Shown here one piece after another: positions 8,987 through 17,743 of a DNA stretch of 52,960 bases. The stretch is from Flavobacterium sp. Lineage in GTDB: Bacteria; Bacteroidota; Bacteroidia; Flavobacteriales; Flavobacteriaceae. Made by a program: the position numbers and the translations under genes. The DNA lies in assembly GCF_028689845.1 (NCBI RefSeq), contig NZ_JAQVCH010000010.1, forward strand, positions 1-52,960. Reading direction: 5' to 3'. Within the stretch, counting starts at the first letter, position 1, and each line of letters starts with the position of its first letter. Below the pieces are notes generated by a model, which searched no databases, was not told the DNA's origin, and saw nothing but the letters and a program-made list of their open reading frames with translations.

Positions 8987-8999
8987 GCCACGAATTCAC
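8987..8999 (+). repeat. Left arm of inverted repeat around GxxExxY gene
   Basis: GCCACGAATTCAC is the perfect reverse complement of GTGAATTCGTGGC at 9453-9465. After one mismatch the match continues with AAT, giving 16 of 17 bases. The two arms bracket one small gene, suggesting an inserted unit. Confidence 0.75.
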
Positions 9000-9014
9000 T
9001 AATAAAAAATAGTA

Positions 9015-9389
9015 ATGACAGATATTTTATTTAAGACAGAAAGTTATAACTTAGTGGGTATTTTATTTGAAGTACATAATAATTTAGGAAGGGGTTTTTC
9101 CGAAATCGTTTACAAAGATGCTCTCGAATATGAATTTAAAAATTCATTAATCGAATTTGAAAGAGAAAAAGAGTATTCTGTAAATTACAAGAATACAATT
9201 TTAAAACATAAATTTTATGCTGATTTTGTAATAATGGACAAAATTATTTTAGAAATAAAATCATGTAAATCATTAAATGATGAACATATTTCACAATGTT
9301 TAAATTATTTAAAAGTGTCAAAAAACAAATTGGCAATTTTAGTAAATTTCAATAAAGATTCCCTCGAATATAAAAGAATTATTCTTTAA
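9015..9389 (+). CDS. GxxExxY protein, PD-(D/E)xK nuclease-like
   Basis: A complete 124-residue member of the GxxExxY family, with the name-giving motif as GFSEIVY in GRGFSEIVYKDAL. Downstream, FYADFVIMDKIILEIKS has the D...ExK spacing of PD-(D/E)xK nuclease folds, which is the usual structural view of the family. The biological role is unknown. These genes are frequent and often multicopy in Bacteroidetes and turn up inside intervening or intron-like elements. Here the gene is flanked by a 13-bp perfect inverted repeat (8987-8999 and 9453-9465) and sits between the unrelated Sua5-type and cca genes. It has no premature stop, unlike the four-helix-bundle gene at 26180. Confidence 0.85.
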   Translation: MTDILFKTESYNLVGILFEVHNNLGRGFSEIVYKDALEYEFKNSLIEFEREKEYSVNYKNTILKHKFYADFVIMDKIILEIKSCKSLNDEHISQCLNYLKVSKNKLAILVNFNKDSLEYKRIIL

Positions 9390-9452
9390 TAGAATTAGTG
9401 AAAAAATAATTTTTGTTCGATTAAAATTGCTTTAGAACTAGCTATTAAATTT

Positions 9453-9465
9453 GTGAATTCGTGGC
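9453..9465 (+). repeat. Right arm of inverted repeat, overlapping cca start
   Basis: GTGAATTCGTGGC is the reverse complement of the left arm at 8987-8999. The second GTG in it (9461-9463) is the most upstream usable start codon of cca, so the repeat supplies the first codons of the downstream gene. Confidence 0.75.
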
Positions 9466-10915
9466 AAAAAACAATAAAAAAGTGATAGTAAATTACACAC
9501 AAGCACTACATAATCCCATTTTCAAAATCATTTCTCAAGCAGCCCAAGAACTTAGTGTTGACTGCTACGTAATTGGCGGATTTGTTCGCGATTATTTATT
9601 AGAACGCGATTTTAAAAAAGACATTGATATTGTTGCTATTGGCAGCGGCATTGAACTTGCTCTCAAAGTTTCTGAGCTTTTACCTCATCAACCAAAAGTA
9701 CAAGTTTTTAAAAATTATGGCACGGCAATGCTTCGTTATGATGATATGGATGTCGAATTTGTTGGAGCACGAAAAGAATCCTATTCCTTTGACAGCAGAA
9801 ACCCACTTGTTGAAAATGGCAGCTTACAAGACGACCAAAACCGTCGTGATTTCACGATTAATGCCATGGCTTTTTCGTTAAACGATGCGAATTATGGTGA
9901 ATTGGTCGACCCTTTTAACGGAGTCAAAGATTTAGAAAACAAAATTATTCGTACGCCTTTAAACGCAGACATCACCTTTTCTGACGATCCTTTACGGATG
10001 ATGCGAGCTATCCGTTTTGCAACCCAATTGGATTTTACGATTGAACAAGAAGCAATTGCTTCCATTACAAAAAATTGTGAACGCATTTCAATTATTTCAG
10101 GTGAACGAATTGTAGACGAATTAAATAAAATACTGAGCACTCCTAAACCTTCAATTGGTTTTATCCTACTATACCAAACCGGATTATTAGACTTGATTCT
10201 TCCAGAATTAACGGCACTCAATCAAGTAGAAGAAATGGAAGGACATACGCACAAAAACAATTTTTATCACACGTTAGAAGTGGTGGATAATATTTGTCCG
10301 AATACCAATGATGTTTGGTTGCGATGGGCAGCCTTGTTACACGATATTGGCAAAGCACCCACTAAAAAATTTAATAAAAAACAAGGCTGGACCTTTCACG
10401 GACATGAGTTTTTGGGTGGAAAAATGGTTAAGCAACTCTTTGAACGTCTGCACCTGCCTTTAAATCATAAGATGAAATATGTGGCAAAACTTGTGATGTT
10501 GAGTTCCCGACCGATTGTATTGGCTCAAGATATCGTAACCGATTCGGCCGTGCGAAGATTATTATTTGACTCTGGTGAAGATATTGAGGATTTGATGACG
10601 TTATGCGAAGCCGATATTACCACCAAAAATCCAGGGAAATTTAAAAAATACCATCAAAATTTTAAAATCGTTCGACAAAAAATTGTAGAAGTAGAAGAAC
10701 GCGATCATGTTCGCCAATTTCAACCGCCAATTTCAGGTGAAGAAATCATGCAATTATTTAATTTAAAACCTTCTAAAGAAATTGGAGTTCTAAAAGAAGC
10801 GGTCAAAGAAGCTATTTTAGAAGGAGAAATTCCGAATGAATATGAAGCAGCTTACCAATTTATTTTGAAACGTGGAGCCAAATTGGGTTTGACAGAAAAT
10901 AAAGGAGTAGTTTAA
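9461..10915 (+). CDS. cca: CCA-adding tRNA nucleotidyltransferase with HD domain
   Basis: A 484-residue class II CCA tRNA nucleotidyltransferase that builds or repairs the 3'-CCA end of tRNA. The head shows VIGGFVRD (GGxVRD at 39-44) and the catalytic DxD at 54-56 (KDIDIV). RRDFTINAMA and the RMMRAIRFATQLDF region follow. A C-terminal HD domain has LLHDIGKAPT with H294/D295, so phosphohydrolase activity is possible. There is no in-frame ATG at the N-terminus. The choices are GTG at 9461, which lies inside the right arm of the inverted repeat around the GxxExxY gene, or GTG at 9482, giving a 477-residue protein starting just before VNYTQAL. The second may be the ancestral start. Confidence 0.94.
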   Translation: MAKNNKKVIVNYTQALHNPIFKIISQAAQELSVDCYVIGGFVRDYLLERDFKKDIDIVAIGSGIELALKVSELLPHQPKVQVFKNYGTAMLRYDDMDVEFVGARKESYSFDSRNPLVENGSLQDDQNRRDFTINAMAFSLNDANYGELVDPFNGVKDLENKIIRTPLNADITFSDDPLRMMRAIRFATQLDFTIEQEAIASITKNCERISIISGERIVDELNKILSTPKPSIGFILLYQTGLLDLILPELTALNQVEEMEGHTHKNNFYHTLEVVDNICPNTNDVWLRWAALLHDIGKAPTKKFNKKQGWTFHGHEFLGGKMVKQLFERLHLPLNHKMKYVAKLVMLSSRPIVLAQDIVTDSAVRRLLFDSGEDIEDLMTLCEADITTKNPGKFKKYHQNFKIVRQKIVEVEERDHVRQFQPPISGEEIMQLFNLKPSKEIGVLKEAVKEAILEGEIPNEYEAAYQFILKRGAKLGLTENKGVV

Positions 10916-10950
10916 CTATTGTTTATTCTGAACATTTTAGAAAAGGAACG

Positions 10951-10958
10951 TAAATTTG
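10951..10958 (+). promoter_or_regulatory. -7 box for ctaA
   Basis: TAAATTTG fits TAnnTTTG exactly and ends 15 bases before the ctaA ATG at 10974. A matching -33 element was not found. Confidence 0.4.
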
Positions 10959-10973
10959 CAATAAGACAAAACT

Positions 10974-11993
10974 ATGAAAACAAACAAATCCGTCATTATT
11001 TGGCTACTTTCAGGCTGCGTACTCCTGTTTATTATGGTCGTTGTAGGTGGCATTACCCGTTTGACCAATTCGGGTTTATCAATGACCGATTGGCATTTGG
11101 TAACGGACACTTTTCCGCCCTTGAGCGAAGAAAAATGGATTGCTGCTTTTGAAGAATACAAAAAATTTCCCGAATATCAGAAAATAAATATACACAATGA
11201 TTTTACGTTAAGCGACTATCAATTTATTTATTTTTGGGAATGGTTTCACCGTTTTATTGGACGGATTATCGGTATCGTATTTATTATTCCTTTTGCTTAT
11301 TTTCTAATTAAAAATAAATTAGATAATTCAACTATCAAAAAATGTATAATCCTTTTATTTATGGGAGGATTTCAAGGCTTTTTAGGTTGGTTTATGGTAA
11401 AAAGCGGACTCATTGACCAGCCCGACGTGAGCCATTTTCGATTGTCATTGCATTTAACTTTTGCCTTTATCACTTTTGCCTATACGCTATGGGTGGCTTT
11501 GGATTTAATTTATCCGAATAAAACGGTAGTCATTTTACCTTTGCGAAAATTGGCTCGAATTGCGATGCTAATTTTGATTGTCCAAATCATTTATGGTGGG
11601 TTTGTAGCGGGTTTAAATGCAGGATTAATTCACAACCATTGGCCAATGATGAGCGAAGGCAAATTCATTCATGAAACCGTTTGGCTAGAGCAATCTAGTC
11701 TGTTGCTCAATTTAACCGAAGGAAAAAGTGGCGTACAATTTGTGCACCGCACTTTGGCTTACCTGGTCGTTGGATTAATGGTTTGGTTATTTATCCGAAG
11801 TAAGAAATATACTTTAACCTCATCGCAAACAAAAGGTGTAACGACCTTAGTAATCTTTGTTTTTATTCAGTTTATACTTGGAGTTTTTACCTTATTATTG
11901 CATGTTCCTTTGTGGCTCGGTTTAGTGCATCAAATCATGGCCTTCTTTTTGCTGAGTGCGATGACCTTTTCATTACATCGATTCAGTAAATAA
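10974..11993 (+). CDS. ctaA: Heme A synthase (CtaA/COX15)
   Basis: A 339-residue polytopic inner-membrane protein with about eight hydrophobic helices. It converts the C8 methyl group of heme O to the formyl group of heme A for the aa3-type cytochrome oxidase. Family signatures are VVVGGITRLTNSGLSMTDW near the N-terminus, the first heme-ligand His region FWEWFHRFIGR, FRLSLHLTFAF, VAGLNAGLIHNHWPMM, and QFVHRTLAY and LVHQIMAFF in the second half. The length and the two-half pseudo-repeat are as expected. The rest of the cytochrome oxidase assembly genes are not in the window. It follows cca by 58 bases and has its own TAAATTTG box. Confidence 0.94.
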   Translation: MKTNKSVIIWLLSGCVLLFIMVVVGGITRLTNSGLSMTDWHLVTDTFPPLSEEKWIAAFEEYKKFPEYQKINIHNDFTLSDYQFIYFWEWFHRFIGRIIGIVFIIPFAYFLIKNKLDNSTIKKCIILLFMGGFQGFLGWFMVKSGLIDQPDVSHFRLSLHLTFAFITFAYTLWVALDLIYPNKTVVILPLRKLARIAMLILIVQIIYGGFVAGLNAGLIHNHWPMMSEGKFIHETVWLEQSSLLLNLTEGKSGVQFVHRTLAYLVVGLMVWLFIRSKKYTLTSSQTKGVTTLVIFVFIQFILGVFTLLLHVPLWLGLVHQIMAFFLLSAMTFSLHRFSK

Positions 11994-12036
11994 TTTATAT
12001 TGACTATATTGTCACACTATCTTTAGAATAAATGAA

Positions 12037-12807
12037 ATGTCTAAACTCGCCGAAAAAGATAAATTTTTAGATTTATCAGATTATGGTAGAACTTTTGGAA
12101 AATTTTTTGCTGCTCAATTAAAAAACACTTCATTCACTCCTATTCATGTGACTTTGCTTTTTGGTTTTACTGGGCTATTGGCTATTTTAAGTATTTTAAA
12201 TGGTTATTATATTACCGCTGCTTTTTTACTTCTTCTTAAATCTGGAATTGATGCAGCAGACGGAGAATTAGCTCGGATAAAAAAAACACCGTCTTATTCA
12301 GGTCGGTATTTGGATAGTATTTTTGATATTTTTTTGAATTTTGGATTCCTAATAGCCATTTGGTATATGTCTGAAAACACTATTTGGATGACTCTTTTGG
12401 CATTTTTTGCACTTCAATTACAAGGAACTTTGTATAATTATTACTATGTTATTTTGCGAACAAAATCGGTTGGTGGCGATGCAACAAGCAAAATTTTTGA
12501 ATATAAATCGCCTAAAGCATTATCTGGTGAAACTCAAAAATCAGTTGATATTTTGTTTCGCATATACATGTTAGTTTATGGCCATTTTGATAAGACAATT
12601 CACTATTTGGATAAGGAAGCATACAAAGTAAAAACTTTTCCAAATTGGTTTATGACGTTACTTTCTGTTTATGGATTGGGTTTTCAATTATTAATAATGG
12701 CTGTGATGTTAACTTTCGGCTGGATTGACTATATTATCTCTTTTTTTATTGTTTTTACTCTTTTGGTAGTTGTTTTCATCGTTATTCGGAAAAAGATTAT
12801 TTCATAA
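12037..12807 (+). CDS. CDP-alcohol phosphatidyltransferase family protein
   Basis: A 256-residue integral membrane protein with about six hydrophobic helices and the full CDP-alcohol phosphotransferase motif D-x2-D-G-x2-A-R-x8-G-x3-D-x3-D. Its residues are D72, D75, G76, A79, R80, G89, D93 and D97, in DAADGELARI...SGRYLDSIFD. These enzymes swap CMP on a CDP-activated lipid or alcohol for a second alcohol, for example making phosphatidylglycerol phosphate, phosphatidylserine or phosphatidylinositol-type lipids. The acceptor cannot be told here. The position behind ctaA on the same strand does not narrow the role. A hairpin with a T-run follows. Confidence 0.85.
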   Translation: MSKLAEKDKFLDLSDYGRTFGKFFAAQLKNTSFTPIHVTLLFGFTGLLAILSILNGYYITAAFLLLLKSGIDAADGELARIKKTPSYSGRYLDSIFDIFLNFGFLIAIWYMSENTIWMTLLAFFALQLQGTLYNYYYVILRTKSVGGDATSKIFEYKSPKALSGETQKSVDILFRIYMLVYGHFDKTIHYLDKEAYKVKTFPNWFMTLLSVYGLGFQLLIMAVMLTFGWIDYIISFFIVFTLLVVVFIVIRKKIIS

Positions 12808-12811
12808 AAAA

Positions 12812-12859
12812 TCCCCATACTCAAAAGAATATAGGGAAGTTTACAATTGTTTTTTTTTT
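12812..12859. terminator. Putative terminator between convergent genes
   Basis: An imperfect dyad (TCCCCATACTC / GAATATAGGGA, two mismatches, 12812-12837) followed by a run of ten T's (12850-12859) lies between the phosphatidyltransferase gene and the convergent gene ending at 12861. Confidence 0.5.
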
Positions 12860-12860
12860 G

Positions 12861-14564
12861 TTAGAAGGACGTACTAATCGTTAATCCTAATCCGGTACTT
12901 TCAGGCACGAAGCGACAGACACCGCCCACACATACTAAACCACCGCGTTGACGACCGTAATTTAAGCCAATTCGAGTGGCATTGATACGATAAGCTCCAC
13001 CAAAATTGTAATAATGATTTCGTTTGTCGGGATTATCGTTGCCATAATTGTACATGTCTAATAGATAGAACGAATATTTATTGTTCAAATCTACTTCCAA
13101 TGTTCCGCCAAGCCAATTCTTATAATCGGCATCTGCCCACATATGTTCTCCTTCAAATCGAATGGATTTTGTATCTTGAATATTATAGATAACTTCTCCT
13201 GCAATTATATTGGCATTAACATCTGAACTTGCATCTTCAATCCATGGTTTATTATAATATTGATTAATATATACTAATCCAGAATGCCATTTTTCTGACA
13301 ATTTCTTTTTAATTTCAAAATTATAATCTGAGTAATATTTTGTTCCCACACCAAAAAAGTTGGTACTATAATTACTTGGTGTTAATTGATATTCGCCAGG
13401 TAAATTGTACCATACTGACGTATTAAAAGAAAATTTTGTTCCATATTTTCCGCCTAATACAGTTTCTTTATCAAAATCATAAAACAAATCGATTTGTCCA
13501 CCAGTTTCACCTGCTTTTAAAATTGTAGGCGACTTAAAGTCAACACCAACTTGAGCTTGATAAACATAAATATTGGCTAAAAGTGAATGGTGTTGTTTGG
13601 TTAATGCTGGTGCAAAATTCAAAACTTTATCATTATAATTCAAGCTTGTATTATCGCCTTCAACAGTTGGAACACGTTCAGACAAAAACAACATATTTTC
13701 AGTTCTTCGCAGAGTAGCATCTATCCCTAATCCTTGTTTAGAATAACCGAAATTAAATAAAACTGCATTTCCTGATTCAATAAAATCATTATTGAGTGTA
13801 TTGCTAATTCGATCTAAAACAGCATCTTTCGACTTATAATTATATTCCAATGAAGAGTAAAAAGAATAAATAGAATAATTAACTCTTCCAGAAAAACTAT
13901 TCGTTAACTCGTTAAAATTTGGCTCTGGAATATCGGTTTTTTCATATCGTCCTACATAACTCATTCCCACTGACAAATCAGCATTTTCTAATTTAAGAGC
14001 ATCTGTGAGTAGAAAATCGGAATCAAAGCCATAAATTTTTCCGTCAGATAATTTAAATCCAGAGCGTTGCTGGCCATATAATGCGGTTAATTTAATCGCT
14101 GAAGAAGGTCTATACACAATTCTACCACCTAAAATAGCGGTGTTAATTCCTAAACTTCTAGCTTCCCAGGCTCTTAAAAGCATACCGCTTCCAAATTGTT
14201 CATAGAAATGTCCAGCGGTAAGATCTAATTTGCTGGTTTTATAATTTAAAAAATAAGTTCCAAGGTTTACCCCTTCGTAATTTGGATTATAATTTAGCAA
14301 GGCTTCTTTTAGATAGCCTTCGACTTGAACACCAGCAGTCCATTTATCAATTTGGTAGTTTACGAACAAGTAGCTATTTGAACGAATGGGATCTTCTGGA
14401 TGAATGGTACCCATTTCTTTATCGTTTAAATACCATTGAGCATTGGATTCAAAACCACCATAAACACGACCATAATCTTTTTTAGGAAGCGAATCGTTTT
14501 CTTGGGCGTTGGAAAAGAAAAAACTAAAGAAAAAACTAAAGAGAATAATTTTTTGAGATGACAT
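12861..14564 (-). CDS. Outer-membrane beta-barrel-like protein, DUF6029-like
   Basis: A 567-residue exported protein with a Phe-rich signal peptide ending SNAQ. The rest consists of alternating aromatic/polar beta-strand segments and ends GLGLTISTSF, with a terminal Phe typical of outer-membrane beta-barrels. I recognise it as resembling the flavobacterial DUF6029 family; no function is known. Two cysteines sit close together near the C-terminus (CVGGVC). The gene begins two bases after the stop of the TlpA-type gene, so the two form an operon. A role coupled to extracytoplasmic thiol chemistry is suggested only by this neighbourhood and the divergent Omp28-type genes. Confidence 0.7.
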   Translation of the reverse strand: MSSQKIILFSFFFSFFFSNAQENDSLPKKDYGRVYGGFESNAQWYLNDKEMGTIHPEDPIRSNSYLFVNYQIDKWTAGVQVEGYLKEALLNYNPNYEGVNLGTYFLNYKTSKLDLTAGHFYEQFGSGMLLRAWEARSLGINTAILGGRIVYRPSSAIKLTALYGQQRSGFKLSDGKIYGFDSDFLLTDALKLENADLSVGMSYVGRYEKTDIPEPNFNELTNSFSGRVNYSIYSFYSSLEYNYKSKDAVLDRISNTLNNDFIESGNAVLFNFGYSKQGLGIDATLRRTENMLFLSERVPTVEGDNTSLNYNDKVLNFAPALTKQHHSLLANIYVYQAQVGVDFKSPTILKAGETGGQIDLFYDFDKETVLGGKYGTKFSFNTSVWYNLPGEYQLTPSNYSTNFFGVGTKYYSDYNFEIKKKLSEKWHSGLVYINQYYNKPWIEDASSDVNANIIAGEVIYNIQDTKSIRFEGEHMWADADYKNWLGGTLEVDLNNKYSFYLLDMYNYGNDNPDKRNHYYNFGGAYRINATRIGLNYGRQRGGLVCVGGVCRFVPESTGLGLTISTSF

Positions 14565-14566
14565 GA

Positions 14567-15049
14567 TTATAATTCCTTTAATTTATTATATAATTCAATT
14601 TCTGCTCCTTGGCTATATCCGTTGTGGATATATACAATTTTTTGATTTTTAACCACAATGGTATAAGGCACATTGGCAATACTTAAGGCTCTTTTTAAAT
14701 CTTGATTGGTATCAAGTAAGATGGTATATGTCCATTTTTTACCATTTAGAAGTGGTTTTACTCTTTTTTGAGTACGGGTGTCATCAATAGAAACAGCGAC
14801 TAATTCCATACTTAATTCTGTTTTCCAAGTGTCATAAAGTTCATTGATGGCATCCAATTCATTTAAACAAGGAGCACACCAAGTAGCCCAAAAAGCAAAA
14901 ACATATAACTTATCTTTCTCGTTGAAATCATTTTTAACATTGACCGTTTGGTTATTATCATTAACCAAATTAACATTAGGCATTTGTTTTTGAGCAAAAG
15001 AGAACCAAGCATTTAAAAATAGAAAAGAAAATAAAATAATTTTTTTCAT
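14567..15049 (-). CDS. TlpA-family periplasmic thiol-disulfide reductase
   Basis: A 160-residue thioredoxin-fold protein with a signal peptide (MKKIILFSFLFLNAWFSFAQ) and active site WCAPC (C58/C61) in FAFWATWCAPCLNELDAI. A late cis-Pro lies in NVPYTIVV. It should reduce or shuffle disulfides in the periplasm. An open frame extends upstream to 15166, but the extra 39 residues are Phe/Tyr-rich leader sequence; the ATG at 15049 gives a standard signal peptide. It is the first gene of an operon with the beta-barrel-like protein and is transcribed divergently from the Omp28/T9SS gene at 15251, which also carries a CxxC pair. Confidence 0.88.
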   Translation of the reverse strand: MKKIILFSFLFLNAWFSFAQKQMPNVNLVNDNNQTVNVKNDFNEKDKLYVFAFWATWCAPCLNELDAINELYDTWKTELSMELVAVSIDDTRTQKRVKPLLNGKKWTYTILLDTNQDLKRALSIANVPYTIVVKNQKIVYIHNGYSQGAEIELYNKLKEL

Positions 15050-15197
15050 GAAGAAATATATTAAAATTTTAAAAAAGTATATTTTAAAACCACGAATTAT
15101 GACGCAATAATAAAAAAATAAAGTCGTATATTGATGTAGATTAAAAATAAAAAATAAAAATAACATAAAATTTAACTTATTATTTATTTAAAATGTA

Positions 15198-15205
15198 TAT
15201 TTTTG
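15198..15205 (+). promoter_or_regulatory. -7 box of the Omp28/T9SS operon
   Basis: TATTTTTG matches TAnnTTTG exactly and lies 45 bases before the start codon at 15251, allowing a leader of roughly 35-40 bases. A clear -33 element is missing (TTTA at 15171-15174 is the nearest). Confidence 0.4.
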
Positions 15206-15250
15206 ACGAATCGCTTTTAAGCTAAATAACTAACAAACAAACCACTAAGA

Positions 15251-16963
15251 ATGAAAAAAACTTTACTATCAGCTGTATTGCTGACATTTGGGTTTGCAAA
15301 TGCACAAACATTTGTGAGCACAACTCCTGAGAACAAAAAAGCAATTTTAGAAGAATTTACTGGAGTTAACTGTGTTTATTGCCCGCAAGGCCACTCTATT
15401 GCGAATTCCATTAAAAACAATGACCCAAATAATGTTTTCTTAATTAACATCCACGCAGGAGGATATGCAAATCCTTCGGCTGGACAACCTGATTTTAGAA
15501 CTCCCTTTGGAACTGCCATTGCTAATCAATCTGGTTTAACGGGTTATCCTGCTGGTACGGTTAACCGAAATGTTTTTCCTGGATATAACCAAGGAGCAGT
15601 AGGAACAACTGCTATGAGTAGAAACTTTTGGTCTAATGCTGCAAATCAAATTAAACTTCAAAGTTCCTATGTGAATGTTGGTGTTCAAGGAGTAATTAAT
15701 ACACAAACCAATATGTTGGATGTTACTGTAGAAATTTATTATACAGGAAATAGCCCAGTGAGTACAAATAAATTAAACGTTGCTTTATTACAAAATAACA
15801 CCTTAGGACCACAAAATGGTGGAAATATGGGTAATAACTACAATCACCAACACCGTTTGGTTCACATGATTACAGGACAATGGGGAACAGATGTAACCTC
15901 AACGACAAATGGTGCATTTAGCTCACAAACATTCAGTTATGCTATTCCAGCTAGTTACAATGGAATTCCAGTTGAAATTGGTGATTTAGAATTAGTTGCT
16001 TTCGTGTCTGAAACACAACAAAAAATTATCAGCGGAAATGGAGCAAAACCAACTTTTACAGGTTTACCTGCTAACGATGCTCGCATAAAAAGTATACAAC
16101 CTATAATTGCGACTTGTTTAACTTCAATTGGACCTAAAGTAAGCATCCAAAACATGGGACAAACGCCATTAACCTCTTTATCGATTGATTATGCTATCAA
16201 TGGTGGAACAAATAATAGCTTTGTATGGACAGGAAATTTGGGCCCCTTAGAAAGAGCAGATGTTCAATTACCTGCTGTGGCTTTTACTCCTTTAGCAACA
16301 AATACAATTGCTATTTCTATTCCAAATGATGATAATGTTTCAAACAATACTGGTACGCTAAATTTCAATAAAGCAGTTGAAACTAATAAAACTAATATTA
16401 AAATTAAAATTAGTTTAGACCAATATGGTAGTGAAACCTCATGGAATTTAAAAAATTCTGCTGGTGCAATAGTGGCTCAAAACCCAACGTATACAGATGC
16501 TGGTGGTGCAGGAACATATCCACAAGCTGATGTGAATTTAACACTTCCAAATGATTGTTATTCCTTTACCATTTCAGATGCTTATGGAGATGGGATGTGT
16601 TGTTCTTATGGAAATGGAAATTACCAAGTGTTAGCAGACGGTGTTTTATTACCTGGAATGACAGGTGGAAGCTACGGAACTGGAGAAACTAAAAATTTCG
16701 GTGTAAACACGAATTTGAGTGTATCTAATTTTGATGTTTCGGCAATCAAATTTTATCCTAATCCTACTTTTGGAGAAATCACTGTATCTTTACCAGAAAT
16801 GGCAAAAGTAACTTTGACAGACTTAACTGGGAAAACTATTTTAAACACAACACTTGAAGCTGGAGATTCCACCTTAAATTTAGGTTCTCTTTCTAAAGGA
16901 ATTTACCTAATCAATTTTGCAGGCGAAAGCTTTTCAAAAACCGATAAAGTCATTCTAAAATAA
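15251..16963 (+). CDS. Omp28-like thioredoxin-fold protein with T9SS type A sorting domain
   Basis: A 570-residue exported protein. Signal peptide 1-19 (ending ANAQ) is followed by an Omp28-related domain starting KKAILEEFTGVNCVYCPQGH, where C41/C44 form a CxxC at a thioredoxin-like position. An Ig/CARDB-like segment and a module with YSFTISDAYGDGMCCSYG lie in the middle. The end, from about residue 495, is a T9SS type A sorting domain (KFYPNPTFGEITVSLP ... GIYLINFAGESFSKTDKVILK). It is therefore probably exported across the outer membrane and attached to or released from the cell surface. Substrate and redox activity are unknown. It heads a three-gene plus-strand set and is divergent from the TlpA operon. 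Confidence 0.85.
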   Translation: MKKTLLSAVLLTFGFANAQTFVSTTPENKKAILEEFTGVNCVYCPQGHSIANSIKNNDPNNVFLINIHAGGYANPSAGQPDFRTPFGTAIANQSGLTGYPAGTVNRNVFPGYNQGAVGTTAMSRNFWSNAANQIKLQSSYVNVGVQGVINTQTNMLDVTVEIYYTGNSPVSTNKLNVALLQNNTLGPQNGGNMGNNYNHQHRLVHMITGQWGTDVTSTTNGAFSSQTFSYAIPASYNGIPVEIGDLELVAFVSETQQKIISGNGAKPTFTGLPANDARIKSIQPIIATCLTSIGPKVSIQNMGQTPLTSLSIDYAINGGTNNSFVWTGNLGPLERADVQLPAVAFTPLATNTIAISIPNDDNVSNNTGTLNFNKAVETNKTNIKIKISLDQYGSETSWNLKNSAGAIVAQNPTYTDAGGAGTYPQADVNLTLPNDCYSFTISDAYGDGMCCSYGNGNYQVLADGVLLPGMTGGSYGTGETKNFGVNTNLSVSNFDVSAIKFYPNPTFGEITVSLPEMAKVTLTDLTGKTILNTTLEAGDSTLNLGSLSKGIYLINFAGESFSKTDKVILK

Positions 16964-16977
16964 TAATACTTTAAATT

Positions 16978-17005
16978 AGGTGTATGTTTGCTAAAGCATA
17001 CACCT
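16978..17005 (+). terminator. Hairpin behind the Omp28/T9SS gene
   Basis: AGGTGTATG (16978-16986) pairs perfectly with CATACACCT (16997-17005), and the loop can add TTT/AAA pairs. Only a short T-run follows, so it may be an attenuating or 3'-stabilising hairpin rather than a full terminator. Confidence 0.55.
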
Positions 17006-17025
17006 GATTTTATAAATGAAAAAAA

Positions 17026-17739
17026 ATGAAAAAAATTACCTTATCTATCGTATTCAGCTTATTGATTTCAACCGTTTTTGCCCAAGGATTTGAATTCAAA
17101 AAATCGGATGGAACACTAATTAATAATGGAGACGTTTTAACCTATAATACTGTTGGTGCTTATTTAAACTTTCGAGTTAAAAATATTAGCTCAACTCCCT
17201 TAGACATCAAAATTAAATGTACAAGTCTTGTAAATACTCCTGGCACACAATTTGAATTGTGCTACGGCGGTTCATGTTTTGATAATGTGACTTCAAATGG
17301 CATTTATCCAGATTATGATAATTTACTTCAACCAGGTCAAAGTAATCCTTCACAAGGAGATCACTTTGTGAATTTTAATCCAGCAGAGAATACCATCATT
17401 GATTATGTTTTCACACTTTATGCTCTTGGAGCAGAAAGTGAATCCATTACATTTACGTATCGTTATGACTCAACTGTAATGAGTGTAAATACTGTGGCAG
17501 AACTAGCTTCTTTAGGAGTTAATCTTAAAAGTACCGTTATTCAAAATGAATTGAACTTTAATTCTTCTATTAATGGAAAAGTGATTTTAGTAAATTTAAA
17601 CGGCCAACAAATTGCAGATTATTCATTCACAGAAGGTTTTCAAACTATAGATTTATCTAATTTGAGCACTGGAATGTATATTGCTAAATTCCAAACCCTT
17701 GAAGGGAAATCATCGCAATTGAAATTATTTAAAAATTAA
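17026..17739 (+). CDS. Secreted protein with T9SS type A sorting domain
   Basis: A 237-residue exported protein: signal peptide ending FAQ, then a beta-rich domain of about 130 residues with three cysteines (IKCTSL, FELCYGGSCFDN), then a C-terminal T9SS type A domain (INGKVILVNLNGQQIADYSF ... LSTGMYIAKFQTLEGKSSQLKLFKN). I do not recognise the N-terminal domain; it looks like a small beta-sandwich. It lies between two Omp28-type genes, four bases before the second, so all three are probably co-expressed. Function unknown; surface location is inferred from the sorting domain. Confidence 0.8.
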   Translation: MKKITLSIVFSLLISTVFAQGFEFKKSDGTLINNGDVLTYNTVGAYLNFRVKNISSTPLDIKIKCTSLVNTPGTQFELCYGGSCFDNVTSNGIYPDYDNLLQPGQSNPSQGDHFVNFNPAENTIIDYVFTLYALGAESESITFTYRYDSTVMSVNTVAELASLGVNLKSTVIQNELNFNSSINGKVILVNLNGQQIADYSFTEGFQTIDLSNLSTGMYIAKFQTLEGKSSQLKLFKN

Positions 17740-17743
17740 TATA

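Noticed and set aside
10919..11152. Open frame overlapping the start of ctaA
   Set aside because: It is a different-frame shadow of ctaA with no domain; ctaA has clear family motifs.
15050..15166. Extended N-terminus of the TlpA-type protein
   Set aside because: The extra residues lie before a perfect signal peptide and have AT-rich intergenic composition.
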